NCBI GenBank assembly: GCA_003342895.1
Contig: PTFA01000550.1
Location: forward strand, 62,001 to 126,000
DNA: 64,000 nucleotides
DNA from: Casuarius casuarius
Taxonomy: Eukaryota > Chordata > Aves > Casuariiformes > Casuariidae
Direction: 5' to 3'
Position numbers and translations under genes: made by a program. Shown piece by piece: positions 1 to 52,767 of this stretch (position 1 is the stretch's first letter; each line of letters starts with the position of its first letter). The notes beneath the pieces were generated by a model. That model saw only the letters and a program-made list of their open reading frames with translations, was not told the origin of the DNA and did not search any database.

Positions 1-5403
<5,403 letters not shown>

Positions 5404-6010
5404 GGACTGCCTTCCCCTCCAGAGACTACAGTGAGATTTTAAAAAGGACTTTGCTCTTCTTCCACGGGAACAGCTGTGAGTTTGCTCCTCTGTGGAAGCC
5501 AGCGGAGGACATAATTTTATTTATCCATCCTGTGTGTCCCTGTGGCACACCATGATGCACAACTAAGCCAATCCTGGATACTACGCAGCCAAGACATTGC
5601 ACTGTGTTCCACATTTTATTGTCAGACTTGTGTATATATGTAAAAAACAAACAAACGAACAAAAAAAAACAAAAAAGAGAAGAGAGATTTGAATTATACT
5701 TTCAAACCCTTTTTTTGTGGCATTCATGGCTGTCCTGCACATCCAGCTACTCTCTGGGAGTGTTGACCAAGGGTGCAGAGGTGGGACCACGTGCAGAAGA
5801 TGTAGTGTTCCTCACCTGAGAGCTAGAAGTCCCCTACGTCTTTGGTCCTTTGGTTTTGCTCTGCTCTGTTCCCTCCATTGTTAGGATGGCTTGACTGGTT
5901 AGAGGTTTGGATGGGGACTCCTGTCAGCCAGTTGTGAAAGCACAGTATCTCCTTTTGCTTTGGTCTGTGTTTTTGGAGCCACAGTGGGGGAAGGAAGTCC
6001 TGGAAATAAA
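5404..6010 (+). other. TMEM240: TMEM240 3' UTR with candidate poly(A) signal
   Basis: Sequence after the stop codon contains an A/C-rich simple stretch at 5642-5677 and a canonical AATAAA at 6005-6010, the first one downstream of the stop on this strand. A cleavage site about 15-25 bases further on is inferred. A further AATAAA lies near 8183, so a longer alternative 3' end is possible. Confidence 0.55.
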
Positions 6011-9000
6011 GAATTGATTTGTTCTTTGTGTTGCTATACACTGAAACCTGCCTTAAGTGAACGAACAAATCTCAGTACCAGGGGTACTGTTGTACCACAA
6101 AGTATCAGCCATTTACCAGGGCTGGTGCTGCCTGGTTTACGCCACTTTTATGTTGGTGGTACCTCACTCTGCTATTCTTCACTAATACTAAGGAAGAGGA
6201 TCTGATCCATTAGCTTCAGTGTAGTTGCTCCTGATATACAGGGAGAAGCACATTGAGTCAAGAGGAGTTAGATCTGACTTGTACCCTGACCATACCCGTC
6301 TGCTGCACAAACACTGCCTACACCTCCCTTGGGAGGAAAGGAACTGCTCTTCCCCTTCTTAGACGGTGAGCCTGAAGTTGTGGCTAATACCGCCCCAGAA
6401 ACACTGGCAGCTCAGTGAGAAGGTCCTATTAACAGTCTCATGCTTCCTACACTTCAAAAGTCACTTCTCTCCTTCTATTACTTCTCTGAGCTCAAAGAGC
6501 ACCTCAGCAGCCAGCTGGGCTTGGTTTGAGGGACACAGAGAGACTGTGGGCCTGAAGCCAAACTCACCTCCAGAGTCAAATGGTCCAATAATGGGCTGAA
6601 TTGAATGGGGATTCTCTAACATGGTTTCGCCTTGGTTTCCCATGGTTGCAGCTTAGGTGCAGGTCAAGTGTCTTGAAATCAGCTTCCACATCCAGAGATG
6701 TCCTTAATTTCTTGTCAGCGTTGCCTGAAGGAGGATTGCTTGATGAAGCCCTTGTGCCTCTGACCAATCTGTGCAGTGGTATCTGATCCCTGTAGCAGTC
6801 CTGTTCTGCTGAGGAAATGCAGCAAATATGCCCAAGTTGCATTGCTTTGGCACATGGTGGGCAGCAGTAGCCTTGCCGGTTGCAGTGGGGAGAGAGAGGT
6901 TTTTTGGTTTTTTTTTGTTTTTTTGTTTTTTTTTTTTATATATTCAGTGAAGAGTAAGGCAGGGAGAATCCAGCCCGAAGAATTTAAGGGGTTAGCCCTC
7001 AAATTTCTCCTTCATTCCTCATTTTGTAATGAGTGGGCTTGTGTTTAAATGAGAGAAACATCCAAACCAAACAGATGATGAATGTTACGAGAAAGGGACT
7101 ATTTCCTTCTGTGAATTCCTTGACTCTGTCAACAGCCTTCTATTGTTTGATTGCAATGTCTGTGTAGGGAAAAGGACACCATAACACCCTCCCCTGCCCC
7201 CTTTCCTCCCTTCCCCAGCTTCTGTCTTGCTTTTCATTATTTGTTTCCTATGCCCAGCATCAGTTCAGTTATAAACAATCCCCAAAGCTGACAAGCATAC
7301 CTCTTCTTTGCCATTCCTATCTTTGCTGTTCCATAGTGCCTCTTGTCTTGGAGCCTAAGTTTCTGTCTGGGTCTAAATAATTGCTCAGTCTATACTTGTG
7401 ACTGTCTGCTTCAATATCTGTCATTCAGGGCTTCGTATGGTTGTACTATCTGCAACCAGCTTTTAGCATCTGAAGAATGACTTTTCCTTTAGCAGGTCTT
7501 TTCCAAGACACAAGGCTTTGCACCCTCCCTCACTGCAGGAGCTTTGTGCATTTGATCACATGGACTCATCCTCAACTGGCATAAGACACTCACTTCAGTG
7601 GACTGCTACTTATTCAGTGTCAGATAAAGATCTGTTGCATTTGCCTTTGTGTGATGGCACGTGCTTAACTGACAGAGAAGAATAGGTGCTGCATTATAAA
7701 ATAGGTGCATGTCATAGACGTGTCTTCAGCTCTGAGTTGAAGATGGGACAACTTTTTGCAGGGGAGAAAATTCCATCATGCTAAGGGCAAATACTGAGTC
7801 TTTGGAATCAGCTGTGGGAAAAAAATGCACTTTAAATAGTATTTCCACGTCGTGCCCCTCACAGGAGAGAATTAAAGCAGTGATCTAAACTCAGACTGGA
7901 TTGAAAGCCTGGCTCTGCCCTGCTCTAGCAACTCACCTTAGCTGAAATATCATTAAATGTTAAATTTACAACTGTGAGAGTGAAATGATGGCTCATGCTG
8001 ATCAAGTCTGAGCCACACCAGAATTTCAGGAAAAGGATATGAGGCTCTGGAAGAAAGAGAGAAAAAAAAAAAAATCCATTCATGGTGAGTATTTCCATGG
8101 TTTAAGCAACAGGATTTTTTTTTAATCTGCTATGGCTGCAGCTATAACTCTGTGAGCCTGTTTTTTGCTTACACTTAGTCAAAAAATAAAACCAATTATG
8201 AACTCAGTGCAATTAAATTTACTGGGAGTGATTCGCTAGTCTCAAATCCATGGAGACCAGAAATACCCTTACAGTGCAGGGTTTGTCCCAGGACACACTA
8301 AATCAATGGAATCGGGGAACTGACTCGACCCTTGGTTCTCGTCTTTAGTAGACAAAGATCAAAAATTCCTTCCTGTGCAGTAAGGCCAGGCTCTATTTCT
8401 GATCCAAGAGATTTGGTGGATCTTCTGTGCAAAGGCGATGTCAGGAAGCCAGCATAATAGATACACAAGGTCAGATTGTTGCCTCTTTTTTCTCTGAGTC
8501 CAGGAAGCTATTGTAGATTTGATCCCGCATAACAGGGATCAGAATATGGCCCATTACTGGGACTGGTGAACATTTCATGCTGAATAAGGCTGCAGTGGTG
8601 AGAACCCACTGCACAGGAGCAGCCCTAGTCCTATGCACCATTTAACCCTCGTGTTGTATGAAAGAGGACTATTGCCCCCAACAACCGTTTCCTCTTTAGG
8701 GAGGAAACAAGACAAGATGGAAAGTCCCCACAAGAGAAGCAGGAGGTAAATGAGGCAACTGTGTTTTGAATTTTGCAAGACCCTGATATTAGCAAGGTAT
8801 ATCCCCCAAGCAGTACTGCTCTCTCTTGGCCTATCAGCACTCTTGTCCCTATCCCATGCCCTCAGCTGACTCCCGTTGAGGTGTGAGCCTTACCAGCAAG
8901 GTCTGACTTGGTGGTGTCTCATTCCTCTGTCCAAGTGTGTTCGCTACTGTTGCTTGTAGCTCAGTTATCTGTGAAGTCTGCTGTTGCACTGTCCTCTTTT

Positions 9001-12000
9001 CCTGTGGATGTGCTCGTTTTGCTTTTGCCTGGATATGTGGGGGGGGGGGGTGTTTTCTCCTTGTTTAATCATCTGAGATGTACCAGTGTTGGCTTGTTTG
9101 TTGGTCTCTTGCCTCTGATCCAGTCTTCACAAACAAACAAAAAACAAACCCCAGACAAAAACCACAAAAAAAATGAAAACCCAACAAAATTCCCAACCCA
9201 AAAGTGTCCTGCTAGAGACAAGTGACTTTGGCATCAGGGATTTGGCACAACAAAGTCAAGGCTAGGGAGGTGCTGAAGAGGACCTGTGGAAGAAAAAAAC
9301 GTGGGGTACAAAGCTTACAGCTGGCAGCTGCGCCTGCAATGGCAGGTCTATAGGGACAAAGGAGTGGGAAGTGTGCACTGTGGCTTGGCACTTATCTGCC
9401 AGATGCTTTGAGGGAGGCTTCTGCAGAATTAGATAGTGGGGGAAATTTTGTGCAGCCTCAGGAGGGGCTATTTTTAGAGCAGAGACAGAGCTTAAAGCTC
9501 TGTGTGCTGATTCTCCAGAGCTGGGATTGGTACTGGAAACATTCTCCTGCAGTTTTGGTGTGATGAGCCCAGGTTTGTCTGTATGCACACAGAATGGGCT
9601 CATGCTGGTGACTGGGATTTGTTGCAAAGGATAGGTATGGAAAGACAGGTGGATGAAAGCACAGGCTGGTGAAATCCGTGTATTAGCCAGTAGTTCCTCT
9701 TTAAATTCAAGCAGCCTCTTCCCAGCACTGCCTCTCAGTGAGATCCCTGCAGGGACTGTTAATTTAAACTCATTCTGTGCCCACCCTCTTCCTGTTCTTA
9801 CCACATTCTTTCTTCCTAAGAGAGCCATGCATTAAAGAACAGGCCTGTGAAGACATTCACCTCCTCCACTTTGCTTCAAGTCTGGCATCAATTCTTCAAT
9901 CACATTCAGTGACACCACATCCAGTTTCTCCCTGCTGACAGGATAGGAGTAGGGAAGGAAGGAGTAACAGTGGGCCACATTCACTGTAGGCATAAGAGGT
10001 AATGTATGAGGGAGGGGCTAGTAGAGCTGCACATCACTTCAGGAGTGATGGGAGAAGAAAAGATCCCAAAGCCACCACACATGGAATTTGAGGTGTAATC
10101 CACAGAAGACCCAGCTGCCATGCATGCCTTCTTTGGCCTGCTGCCCTGGGACAATGCATGATACTCTTCCCAACTTGAGAGACAGTTTGGGAAGGTGGCT
10201 CCTGTAATATCAGCTGTCCATCCACTGTGCCTCTTACTGATCAGCTGGATCTTGAGCCAGCTAGGGACCATGGGCATCATGTCTCCTGGCCCATCCTGGC
10301 TGAAGTCTCTGGCAATATCTATCAATGAATTGTAAAAGGCCAGACCAGAGCTAAATGCCACAATGCATATTCCAGCCATTTCCACCATGGTGGAGTGGCT
10401 TTAGTTACTCTCACTACTATTCTCTGCCTCATTTTCCAGTTGCACTCAGCTGTGAGAAGAAAATCCCTTGCAAATGGCATTGGGGGAGCTGATGTCCAGT
10501 GGCTTCTCAGTAGACTGAAAGCTGATACTTTGAGACTGCAGGAAATGTCGCAAGTTCAAACATCAAAAACCTTTGTTTACCCTGGACAAGGTCTATGAGA
10601 GTCCAACTAGGAGAAAGCCCTCAGGGAACCAGCAAAGAGAGGCCTGATCCAAGGTCACCCCCCAGCTTAGGAGAAAGCACAGTGGTAAGGGAACATTTCA
10701 CATGCACTGGCTCTCTGGGAAAACGGAGTGCCATACTCACCATTTAGCTGTCCTTGTATGAAGGCCAGAGGTCTGCAGAAGTATTAAATGACACGGGAAG
10801 TCTCAGTCTCATGTCAAACTTCACTTTGAATCAGCTTCATGGCAGCTGTTTAACATTCAGTGCAGCACTGACAAGGTGGGGGTTGAACATAGAGAAGCTG
10901 AAGGCCTCTTCTGCGCTAGGGGGGCTTTGAAGGTAGAAACAGCCAGCAGAAACTCCCAAAGCATCTCCAGGTGTAAAAGAGCAGAAGTACTTCTACTACT
11001 AGAGCATACATTACCAATAGAAAGACATTCAGATGAAAGGCTTTGCAACCTGGGTATGCTTGTAAAACACATGTATCCTAGTGACAGGCAATGTGATACA
11101 GAGGAGAGAGCCAAAGTGGCAATGCTGCTCTTACATACAGGGCATTATCTGCTAGCCAGGACACAGGATAGCTGGCCCTAGCTTTGGATGGAGTGGGGAT
11201 GAAATGTCCTCCTGGGCCAGCCCAGCTCCCTGTGGAACCCAGAAGGGCATGAGGAAGCAAGGGAACTAATGGTGGGGGGGCGGGGGGGAACTAGGTCTGC
11301 AACCTCCATGCATATGGGTGGTTGGGGCAAAAGAGAAGGAACCACGAGAGTGGTAAAATGGGGGCAAGTGGAATGAGGTGCTCTGCAGTCATTCTGGGCT
11401 GCCAGTTTGCTGCAATCTGGCTGGGCTCTCAGGATACTGTGGGGTGTGTGTCTGTGAGACAGTGACAGGGATCATATGTTCACCACACAAACCCTTTTCC
11501 ACTTCTCACATACCTCCAACTCATTTGCACTCATTTCTTTTCCAGTGAGGTTGCTGATTTTATACTTCTCTTCAAGCTGAGCACCAGGATTTTGATGGAG
11601 GTGTGACACAGCTTCTGTGGAGAACAACCTGATCTTGTGAGGTGCTAAGCACCCTCAGCTCACAATGGCTAAGGCAGTAGAATCCATCTTGGGATGGAGC
11701 CTTCAGTTTAGGAAGACATTTTCAATAGTGCTCTGCAATGAGAATACAATTACAAAACTTGGAGTGTTAATTCTTCTTTCATTGTTTTCTACACTCACAC
11801 CAACTTTGTATGCATCAGACAGGAAGAGATATAGTACATGTTGATATTAACTGAGAGAGAGAAGTTATACTCTGCTCTGAGTCTAATCCTAGAATAATCT
11901 TTCTTCTGAATAAAAAGCAATAATGGCTTTTTTTTTTTTTAATACAATTACACAGGTGAATGTCACTCGTCGTTTGTGTTCTATAGAGACTGTGCTGAAG

Positions 12001-15000
12001 CAAAGGGGAATTACTGGAGCAGCTGCAGGCCACAGTGAGCATGGTGGGGGTGGTGGGAAGGCTTGAGGGCCAACAGAAGAAGCACACTGATTTTATCTGG
12101 GTCAATGAATGAGTGTATTTCAGTTATCCCTTCCCTTTCAGTAATATGTTTGTACAATATGTGACCAATTCAGTTCCTGAAACTAAGTCCATCCTTTGTC
12201 GTCTGTCAGTAAAATAGTTTTTTGCATGTTCTGCATCTGACTGTTTTTTCCAACCCTTTTAAGCAAATGATGCTCCTGAGGTCAGAGCCTGGAGGCTTGC
12301 TGGGGCACTGCAGGCTAGCAGGTCACAAGTTTAAGGACAGGGGTTTAAGAGAGGACAGGAGGTACAGACATGGTTTGAACTGGCTGGGAAGCAGCTGTGT
12401 CCAGCCCTATCTATGGAGAAGGGCTGTGCAATTTCCCCTGGGTTATGTGACATCATAGGACACTGTCCCAGGTTTTAGCCTGCTAGTCTCACACTCAGTC
12501 TTCACCCCACAGGAAAATTCTAAGGTCCAAGACACTGATTTTAAAAGAGGATAAATTATTTACTGGTAAAACAAAACTCCTGGTGCAAGCCACCTCTACA
12601 GAGAAACGTGGGCCCCCGGCCTGCAGTAGGCAAAAAGGTAGGTCAGTGCAGGAAACCTAGGGCTTTGATAGCAGCAAAGGGAGGGGTCTTCATTACTCAC
12701 TCTAGCAGTACTGAAGTCAGACACCACGAACCAGTCCTTCCAAATTCCTCATTCTGCTCCTTTCCCTCCTGGAACAGGATCACACACACATAAACAGAGC
12801 GAGTCTGACACGGAGTGGGACTTCAGTCCTCTTCATGCGCAGAGATGCTTATGCACAAGTTGTTGCACACGCACAGACACATCCAGGCATGTCTTCCTCA
12901 GGCTTGGTGGAAACAAAATGTTTTTTTTCCCCACATCAGGGAAAAACAATACCAACAACAATACTGAAATTCATAGCCTATAGCACCAGAAAAGAGAGGG
13001 AAAAAACCCCACCCAGGTGGCAAGGCAGGGAGCTGCTGTCATAGAACTGACTGATAGTGGCAGGACTGCCACCCCAAATCAGGTCTGGGGCCAGAAAATA
13101 GCCAGGAACATAGAAAAACAATCTGTCATGTCAATGTGGGAACAATTGAAATTGAATTGAAAATGAAGCAGGAGCTAGAGACTGTCCAGGGAATTTCTCT
13201 GAGCTATCCAGCTACTGCTCTCTTTTGCAAGTCCCATAAAACAATAGTGTCACATAGCATGGTAGTGGTAGAAGAACTAAGGCTTCATTCCATTGGATGC
13301 CGTATCTCAGAAGACACTACCAAGACTTGAGAAGTTGCTACCTCAAGGAGCCATGGCAAAGAAGAGGAAAATCAGCCAGCAAAGACACATTTTGTCCAAG
13401 GACATTCAAAGCAAGCTCTGACTGATGTGGGTCCTTCCCCGTGCACCCAAACTCTGCTGTTACTGTTTTACAGGGAAAGATGAGAAGTAAAGCAGCCTAG
13501 TAGCATTAACCAAGCATCCATTTGATTGAAGTCCTTTGGTTTCTTTTCTACTGCAGCTCAGCTGGACAGACTTTGCCTTACTCAAAGGCTTGAGAGGTTG
13601 TTGTCTGTGGAAGAGACGCTGGCTGAGTCACAGAGTCCAGCAGGGTAGCAGGGTTCTGTGACAGCACTGGCTCAAGGATGCAGCTCCTTGTTCCCTTAGT
13701 GATATGGTTACACAACTGTGCTGCCTCTCAAGATAGCCCTAGGACTGTATCTTCCTTCTCCAGCTTGGCATAGGAGAGCTGAAAGCTAACATAGCAGTTG
13801 GACTTTCCATACGTGCCCATTTGCCACTACAAAACCCCCTTTGTATATGCAGGGGTAACCAGTAATCCCCACTATGTTGCATCCACATTTTCTTCCAACT
13901 CTTCACCTGCAGATGGGTTTGCTACGTACACTGGCTCCAGTGTTTGCTTTGATCTGTTTTGGGGTGTTTGTGTTTAGGCCTTAGAGCTGTACTGGCACCA
14001 AAGGGCTGTACGTGCCTGTCCAAAAGAGGAAAATGCCCTGGCAGGGAAGGTCCAGACCTGGCACACTGCAGACCAGATGAACATAGAGACAAGCCACCCA
14101 CAGGGTGCTGCAAACTCTCTGACATGGTTTTGCCACGATCCCTCCTACAGACTCCCATTACTTACGTTCATGTGCGAACAGTACTGAGTCACTGGCTGTG
14201 AAAGATGGACTGCCTTCCATAAGCAAAGAACCTCCTGGCACAGCAAGGCTTGGCAGGTAAGGCTAGTGACTTACATCACAGACTGGAAAAAATCCATCAG
14301 ATCTGCCACTATTTTTTTTTCCTTGTTTTCTTTGTAGCATGCAAACAGAGGAGTAATATTGCAGTAAAATAGAAACAGTCAAAGAAAATGGTTTATTAAA
14401 AAACAAGCATTCCTTTTTCATCCAAAACACAAATACAGGTTGGGAGAGAAATACTTCCTGGAGAGCCTCTTGTCTCCCTTGAGTTCTAGGGCATGAGATG
14501 TGCATTGGTGAGAAAGCATGCAATACTCCCATCCTCCTGCTTGCTCAATGGATCTTTCTTCATAGTGTATCATATTCAAAAGTAAATACTTTAACGGATG
14601 ACATCTGAGAATATAGATGACCACATTATAAATCTGTTTCTCAGCTGTAATGTTGAAGCACAGAATAGGCATTTTTTTCAGCTCACAGTGGGAATGATGC
14701 ATTGCTTGCTAATCCATCTCCTCCTAGATTTGCTCTCCAATACAAAATACTATTTTAATAAAGTACCATTACCGCATAACTCATTCAGTGTCATGGATAG
14801 GAAATAACCTCAGCCTGGAGTTGCCATCCCCTCCCTACATGGAGTATTAACAAATAGCTAGTTGGGTGCCACCTCCACAGGGACATCATTCATTCTCTGA
14901 GCCAACAGCAAACCAAACTTATTAATGAGGCTGACAGAAGTGACAAAGGCCCTGCATTTAAATCTTTGCTGAGACAAGAGCTGAACAAGGTCTGGTCACC

Positions 15001-16184
15001 TTTTTTTCTCCTTTCCTGTTGCATTCCAGCTGAGCAATAGGAGTGGCAGCGACTGGCACTGCTATTCAGCAGGCAGCAGGGAATGAAATCACCTCCCTGG
15101 CAGCTAGGAGCTGAGTGCATAGCAAGAAGGAGAAGGCATCTCTTTTTAAAGGCAGGATTTAGAACGTTGGTAGTAATAGTGGCTGGGACTCATCAAGAAA
15201 GTTAGCTTCATCAGTGTTTGCACTGATGCACACCAGTGTTTGACAGCACACGATGTGAAGGAAGGAAGAGCAATGTGCGAGCGGAAACAGCCCTCTCCTG
15301 CTGCCGACAATATGAGTGGTCACGGACTTTTAAGTACTGTATAAACAACCCCCTCTGAGAAGGGGGCTGGGGGCATCTGCTCTGCCCAAAGCCATGAGCT
15401 TCTCTGAAAAGGAGGAAGGATGAGAAGTCACTGAGCATTTCAGACCCATGGATGCTGCCACAATCTACCACATGGAGGCTGGGAAGGGGGAACACAGACG
15501 GAGAGAACAAGCCCACACTGAAGTGCTCTGCTGCTGGCTTTTTGACAAGCAACCAGGGTCACCGGGGTCAGCAATGCATTGCTAGAAAAGCATGAAGAGC
15601 ACAGATGTGCAAAGCTCTGACCAGGTGACTGCTTGGAGGATTCTCCAGGGTGGAGGGAGGTCAAGACAAAAGGTCAAGTTCTGTATACACAAAACCCTGT
15701 TCCGAGGAGTAAGTGACTGCAGTAACATCCTAAAGCACGGTGTAGACAGGAGAGGGAAAAGTTTGGCCATAAGGGTCTCTTACCTGCTCCACAGTCTGCC
15801 TCCAGACAGTTGGCACTTCTGCACCCTCCTTGCTCCAGGCTCACTGACCCCTTAAAGCTCTTCTTTTAAAGGGAACAGACAACAGGAAGGGGAACCAAAC
15901 CAAGACTCTCTGAGCAAAGGCAGGCTGTGGAAGCTTTCCCCCACATTGCCCTCAGGAGTTAACAGTCTCTACCTGCGCCTGACACAGGCTCCTTCCCAGC
16001 TGGCCCCTCTTACCAAAACATGTCTGGCCCTTGAGGGACAGAGATCTTGGGAAATGTTTGAACTCCCAAGATGAGATTTCTTTTCCACAGTGAAACTGCA
16101 GCTGGTAAGAACCTTCCTTCCCTCTCTGCAGTAAAAACATCCAACACTGAACTCCCAGCGTTTATGCTGGAGACCTCCATCTTC

Positions 16185-16310
16185 ACAAAACATCATACAT
16201 TCAAAGACTTGAGGTTGGAAGGGACTTCAAAGTCATTTCTTCCCACTCCCTGCTCACAGCAGGACTAACACTATGAGATGAAACCACTCCCCTCTGCTTG
16301 AGCAGAGGCA
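16185..16310 (-). mobile_element. CR1 LINE 3'-end fragment, reversed
   Basis: The plus-strand text GGTTGGAAGGGACTTCAAAG, then CCCTGCTCACAGCAGGACTAACACTATGAGATGA, is the reverse complement of the conserved 3' end of CR1 elements (blocks like CCTGCT..AGCAGG and TCCCTTCCAACC). Only the 3' end survives, which is usual for CR1 because of 5' truncation. The edges are approximate and the fragment is diverged. Confidence 0.75.
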
Positions 16311-18065
16311 AGTAATGATCAGTAGTTCTGGTGTTGGCCCCAAAGAAAACAGTGGTTGAAGGCAGGCTCTGTCCAGTTTATTTTGCCACTCACCCTGTGC
16401 ACTGCCACTCACAACAGATCTACGAGCCACCCAGCTGCATCTCATTTCTTTTATTAAAGTATGGACATAGCAATTCCTACTTACCTCCTCCCACCTTTTA
16501 AAGGAAAATAAAGGTGACTTCACCTATGTAACAGAGACAGTATCACACAATCCCACCCTTCTGGGCTGTCCAAGAGGAAGAGGAAGGCAAAGTAACTTGC
16601 CCCTTGGGATACAGGCAGCAGCAATCAGTGTGTCATGCCAGAGCAAATAACAACGTGTCAATATGCATTAGAGAGGCTGAGGCATCCACATGATGAAGAA
16701 CAACTGGCTGCTTTCCACAAGGCAGACAGTCCTTTCCATCCTTAGGAAGGCCAAGCAGCAGAGCTCAGGTAAGGACTAACAGCAACCACTGTTAACAGTA
16801 ATCTTTAAAAGCCTGTAAAAATTCATTGAAAGATATTTGTGCACTCATGCAAACCTAAGAATCTTTGTGTCAGCCCATGCTTCCTGCTGTGTTCCTTGCT
16901 ACAGCAAGAGGCTACTTCCAACTAGTGTTCCCCCTAGCCTGCAATATACCACTGCTGCACAGCACAGAGGCATGGATCATAGCTGCATTACAAGCACTGT
17001 GATCCCTCTGCTTCCATGTACAAACCTGGTGCAATCTGAAGGAGGAATCATATGAAATAGCTAAGACAGCAACTGCTGTGCCTTTCACACAGCTTTACAG
17101 CAGGATTCTCTTCCCAGCTACCAATATCAGCAAAAGGGCAGTGAGACAGAATACACACAAGACCTAAAATACCCTCTTCCCTCTCATTTCATGGAGATGA
17201 TTATGGAACTGGGATGAAAAGTATCAAAGGAAGAAGTCACAGTTAGAGATTTTAGACTGCTCCATTACATAACTTGTTAGCAAGGCTTTTTGAGCAAACA
17301 GTGGCTCAGCTTAGCTCCCCTCCATTTCTCTTCTTGGGGTTTAAAAGAGGAGAATTTTAGAGAAAACTCATTAGGATGGGGAAAGCATAGAATATCTAAT
17401 CCTCTAGCACATCAGCAGACTAAAAGGCAGCTACAGCTAGGCTAAAGGGGACATCTAAAAGACATCTTAAAGATGACATCTAGGCTTATTTCAGTAGTTC
17501 AGAACATAAAATCTGCGGTTTCAATTTAAATGGTGATTCTTTCCCAGCATGGTTCCCACATGGCAATGAGTAAGTGTTAGTGGGGCACAAAAGTCTGAGC
17601 ACACATTACTGCTGTAGGACATCTGTCCTTAAGAAAGGGCAACTTCTAAAATGGGTTTGCAAAGGCAAATGCAGATTCTCCCTTGGTACCTAGCAGAGGG
17701 AAAGTATGAGAGACCTATTGTGAGAAAAGATGGCAGCACAAGGCAGGAAAGGTTTACAGCCTCAATGACTAGTTCTTTCCTGGTGTTCCCCAAGGCTGCC
17801 TATTTTGAGGACACTGGTGATCAGCCCTCCTAGTTTTCTGCCCAGTTCCCACACTTGCAGACTCTTGTCAGCATGCATTTCTCAAAGCTCCATAACAAGT
17901 ACCAGTAAAATGGACAAAGTGGAAAGTGCTGTCAGTTCCTGTCAGAGGAGTGTGTCTCAGCAAGGTACTCAAGGGCACAGATTTAGGTCAGGCAACTGTG
18001 TTTGCATAGTGTAGCTACAGAGGGGGACTCTGAGCAGAGTCCAGAGTTCAACTCCAGTTCAAGTT

Positions 18066-18097
18066 AAAAAAAAAAAAAAAAGAGAGAGAGAGAGAGA
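18066..18097. repeat. A16 run plus (GA)8 microsatellite
   Basis: A16 at 18066-18081 is immediately followed by eight GA units at 18082-18097, in the intergenic region. Confidence 0.9.
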
Positions 18098-19302
18098 TTT
18101 TCTAATCAGCCTCTTATATGCACACAGACAGACATCAGACATATCATCTATCCAGACAGGCTTGTCTCTATGCTTTGACAAGGGCACATTTGTCAATTGC
18201 TCCAGAAATGCAGTAATAAAGCCAGAGCAGCTTGTTGGCATCAGCCAGCAGCAAACAAGTCCCCCATCTCCCTCCCTTCAGATCACGCCGGAGACACCTG
18301 TAGGCCAGGCAGACTTACTGAGCCTCGTCTACTCCCATAGAGGGAGAACTGAATTCTAAAGGAAACCTAGGGCTACTCTCAGACTAGCTGTATCAGCAAC
18401 TACCTGGCTGGAGAAAGCAAACAAAGGGTTGTGGGCTATAGAGTCAGAACAGACACTTCAGAAGCTGGGAAGCAGCTGTTCCCACTGCTGCAGCTCAGCA
18501 GTGTCTGAAAGGCTATATAGAAGCCTGATGGCTGCTGTCAAGACTGTGCTATAGGAGTCCCAGTTACTCCACTGGGAATCAAATAGCCTTTTGGAATCTA
18601 GAAAGTGCAGGATTATTCTACAATGCTACACTACAAGGAGATAAAAGCTCTAGAGAAGGACTCAGTGCTGAAGGCTAAGTGTCCCAAACCTGAAGGCTTC
18701 ACCCCTGCTAATACTCAATCTAGTGTTTCTCCCTTCCCCAAGTATGGCTGTGCCACTCTGCTGCTAAACAACCAACACTGAAAGGCAGGCAGGAGTAAAA
18801 CCATTCACAGAAGCACATGAAGCACAACTCTTAGAAGAAGTTTCTGTACAGTGGAGGGGCTAAGCTGCACCCTCAGCAGGGTAGCTCTCCTGCCATTCTC
18901 CAGGAGACCCAACACAGATAGGATTGTACAAATACAGCAGCCAGGCACCAGCAGCAGTAGCAACATCACATGCCTCTGTCACAGAGGCTACCTTCAGTCT
19001 GTTAGAGGATGACAATGAGAGAGCAAGGAGTGATCCCATACAGAGATATGAGCAAGGAGGAGGTCTGTCCTGGGCGGGATGGAGTGGAAGAGTTGCAAAG
19101 TCACCTCTGCTGGAGTACAAAAACTCAGAAATGAAACACATGGGAGTAGCATGGCTTGGATGATCCCTGGGTTTACATAGGCCCAGGTCACTGGGACACT
19201 GCAGACCAATGCCAAATTGCTGAAAACTATTTGGAGTTTGGGCCTCTTTAGCAAGAAGGGCCACATAGACTAGCAGTCAGTGGTGTTTCAGCAAGAGGAT
19301 CC

Positions 19303-19554
19303 TTTAATGCAGTTTCTTCTGCCTTATTCAAACCATTTTTTTCCTGGTGTACCCTAAAAACATGAATGGTACACCAGAGACATCAAAAAACACCAAAAGC
19401 AGACTGAGGCAGCATCCTCTCCCCCTGCCTTGCACCAATGGACACCTGTCTCCCTTAACACATGATTCCACCAAACATTTACCCAGGTGACCCTCCCAAC
19501 TTCTTCCCTGCACACTTCCCCACATATGCTGGTCTGAAGCCTGCAGACTGCTGC
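19303..19554 (-). other. ATAD3A: ATAD3A 3' UTR with candidate poly(A) signal ATTAAA
   Basis: On the minus strand the stop codon ends at 19555, and the first poly(A)-type hexamer downstream that I find is ATTAAA (TTTAAT at 19303-19308 on the plus strand). No canonical AATAAA occurs before it. The real cleavage site needs transcript data. Confidence 0.45.
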
Positions 19555-52710
<33,156 letters not shown>

Positions 52711-52739
52711 GACACCACTCCACCACCGCCGACAGCACG

Positions 52740-52751
52740 CGCGCACGCGGA
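52740..52751 (+). promoter_or_regulatory. Near-consensus NRF1 motif
   Basis: CGCGCACGCGGA matches the NRF1 consensus at 11 of 12 positions, 30-41 bp upstream of the ATAD3A start codon and 17 bp from the perfect site. Confidence 0.5.
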
Positions 52752-52767
52752 GGACGCGCCGCTCCCA

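Larger units (their letters stand above)
6011..19302. other. Intergenic region between convergent TMEM240 and ATAD3A
   Basis: About 13 kb with no exon I can support on either strand. It contains T-rich stretches (6899-6940), an A/C-rich stretch (9129-9180), G runs at 9039-9050 and 11274-11288, a T13 run at 11928-11940, an A16 plus (GA)8 tract at 18066-18097, and one reversed CR1 fragment near 16.2 kb. The longest open frame (9262-9828, minus) shows no recognisable domain and was rejected as a gene. Confidence 0.6.

Noticed and set aside
9262..9828. 188-codon open frame on the minus strand
   Set aside because: It has no recognisable domain, no phase-compatible neighbouring exons and ordinary intergenic composition. 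A frame of this length can occur by chance in 64 kb searched on six frames.
9981..10388. 135-codon open frame on the minus strand
   Set aside because: No similarity to known families is visible, and the composition and flanks look non-coding.
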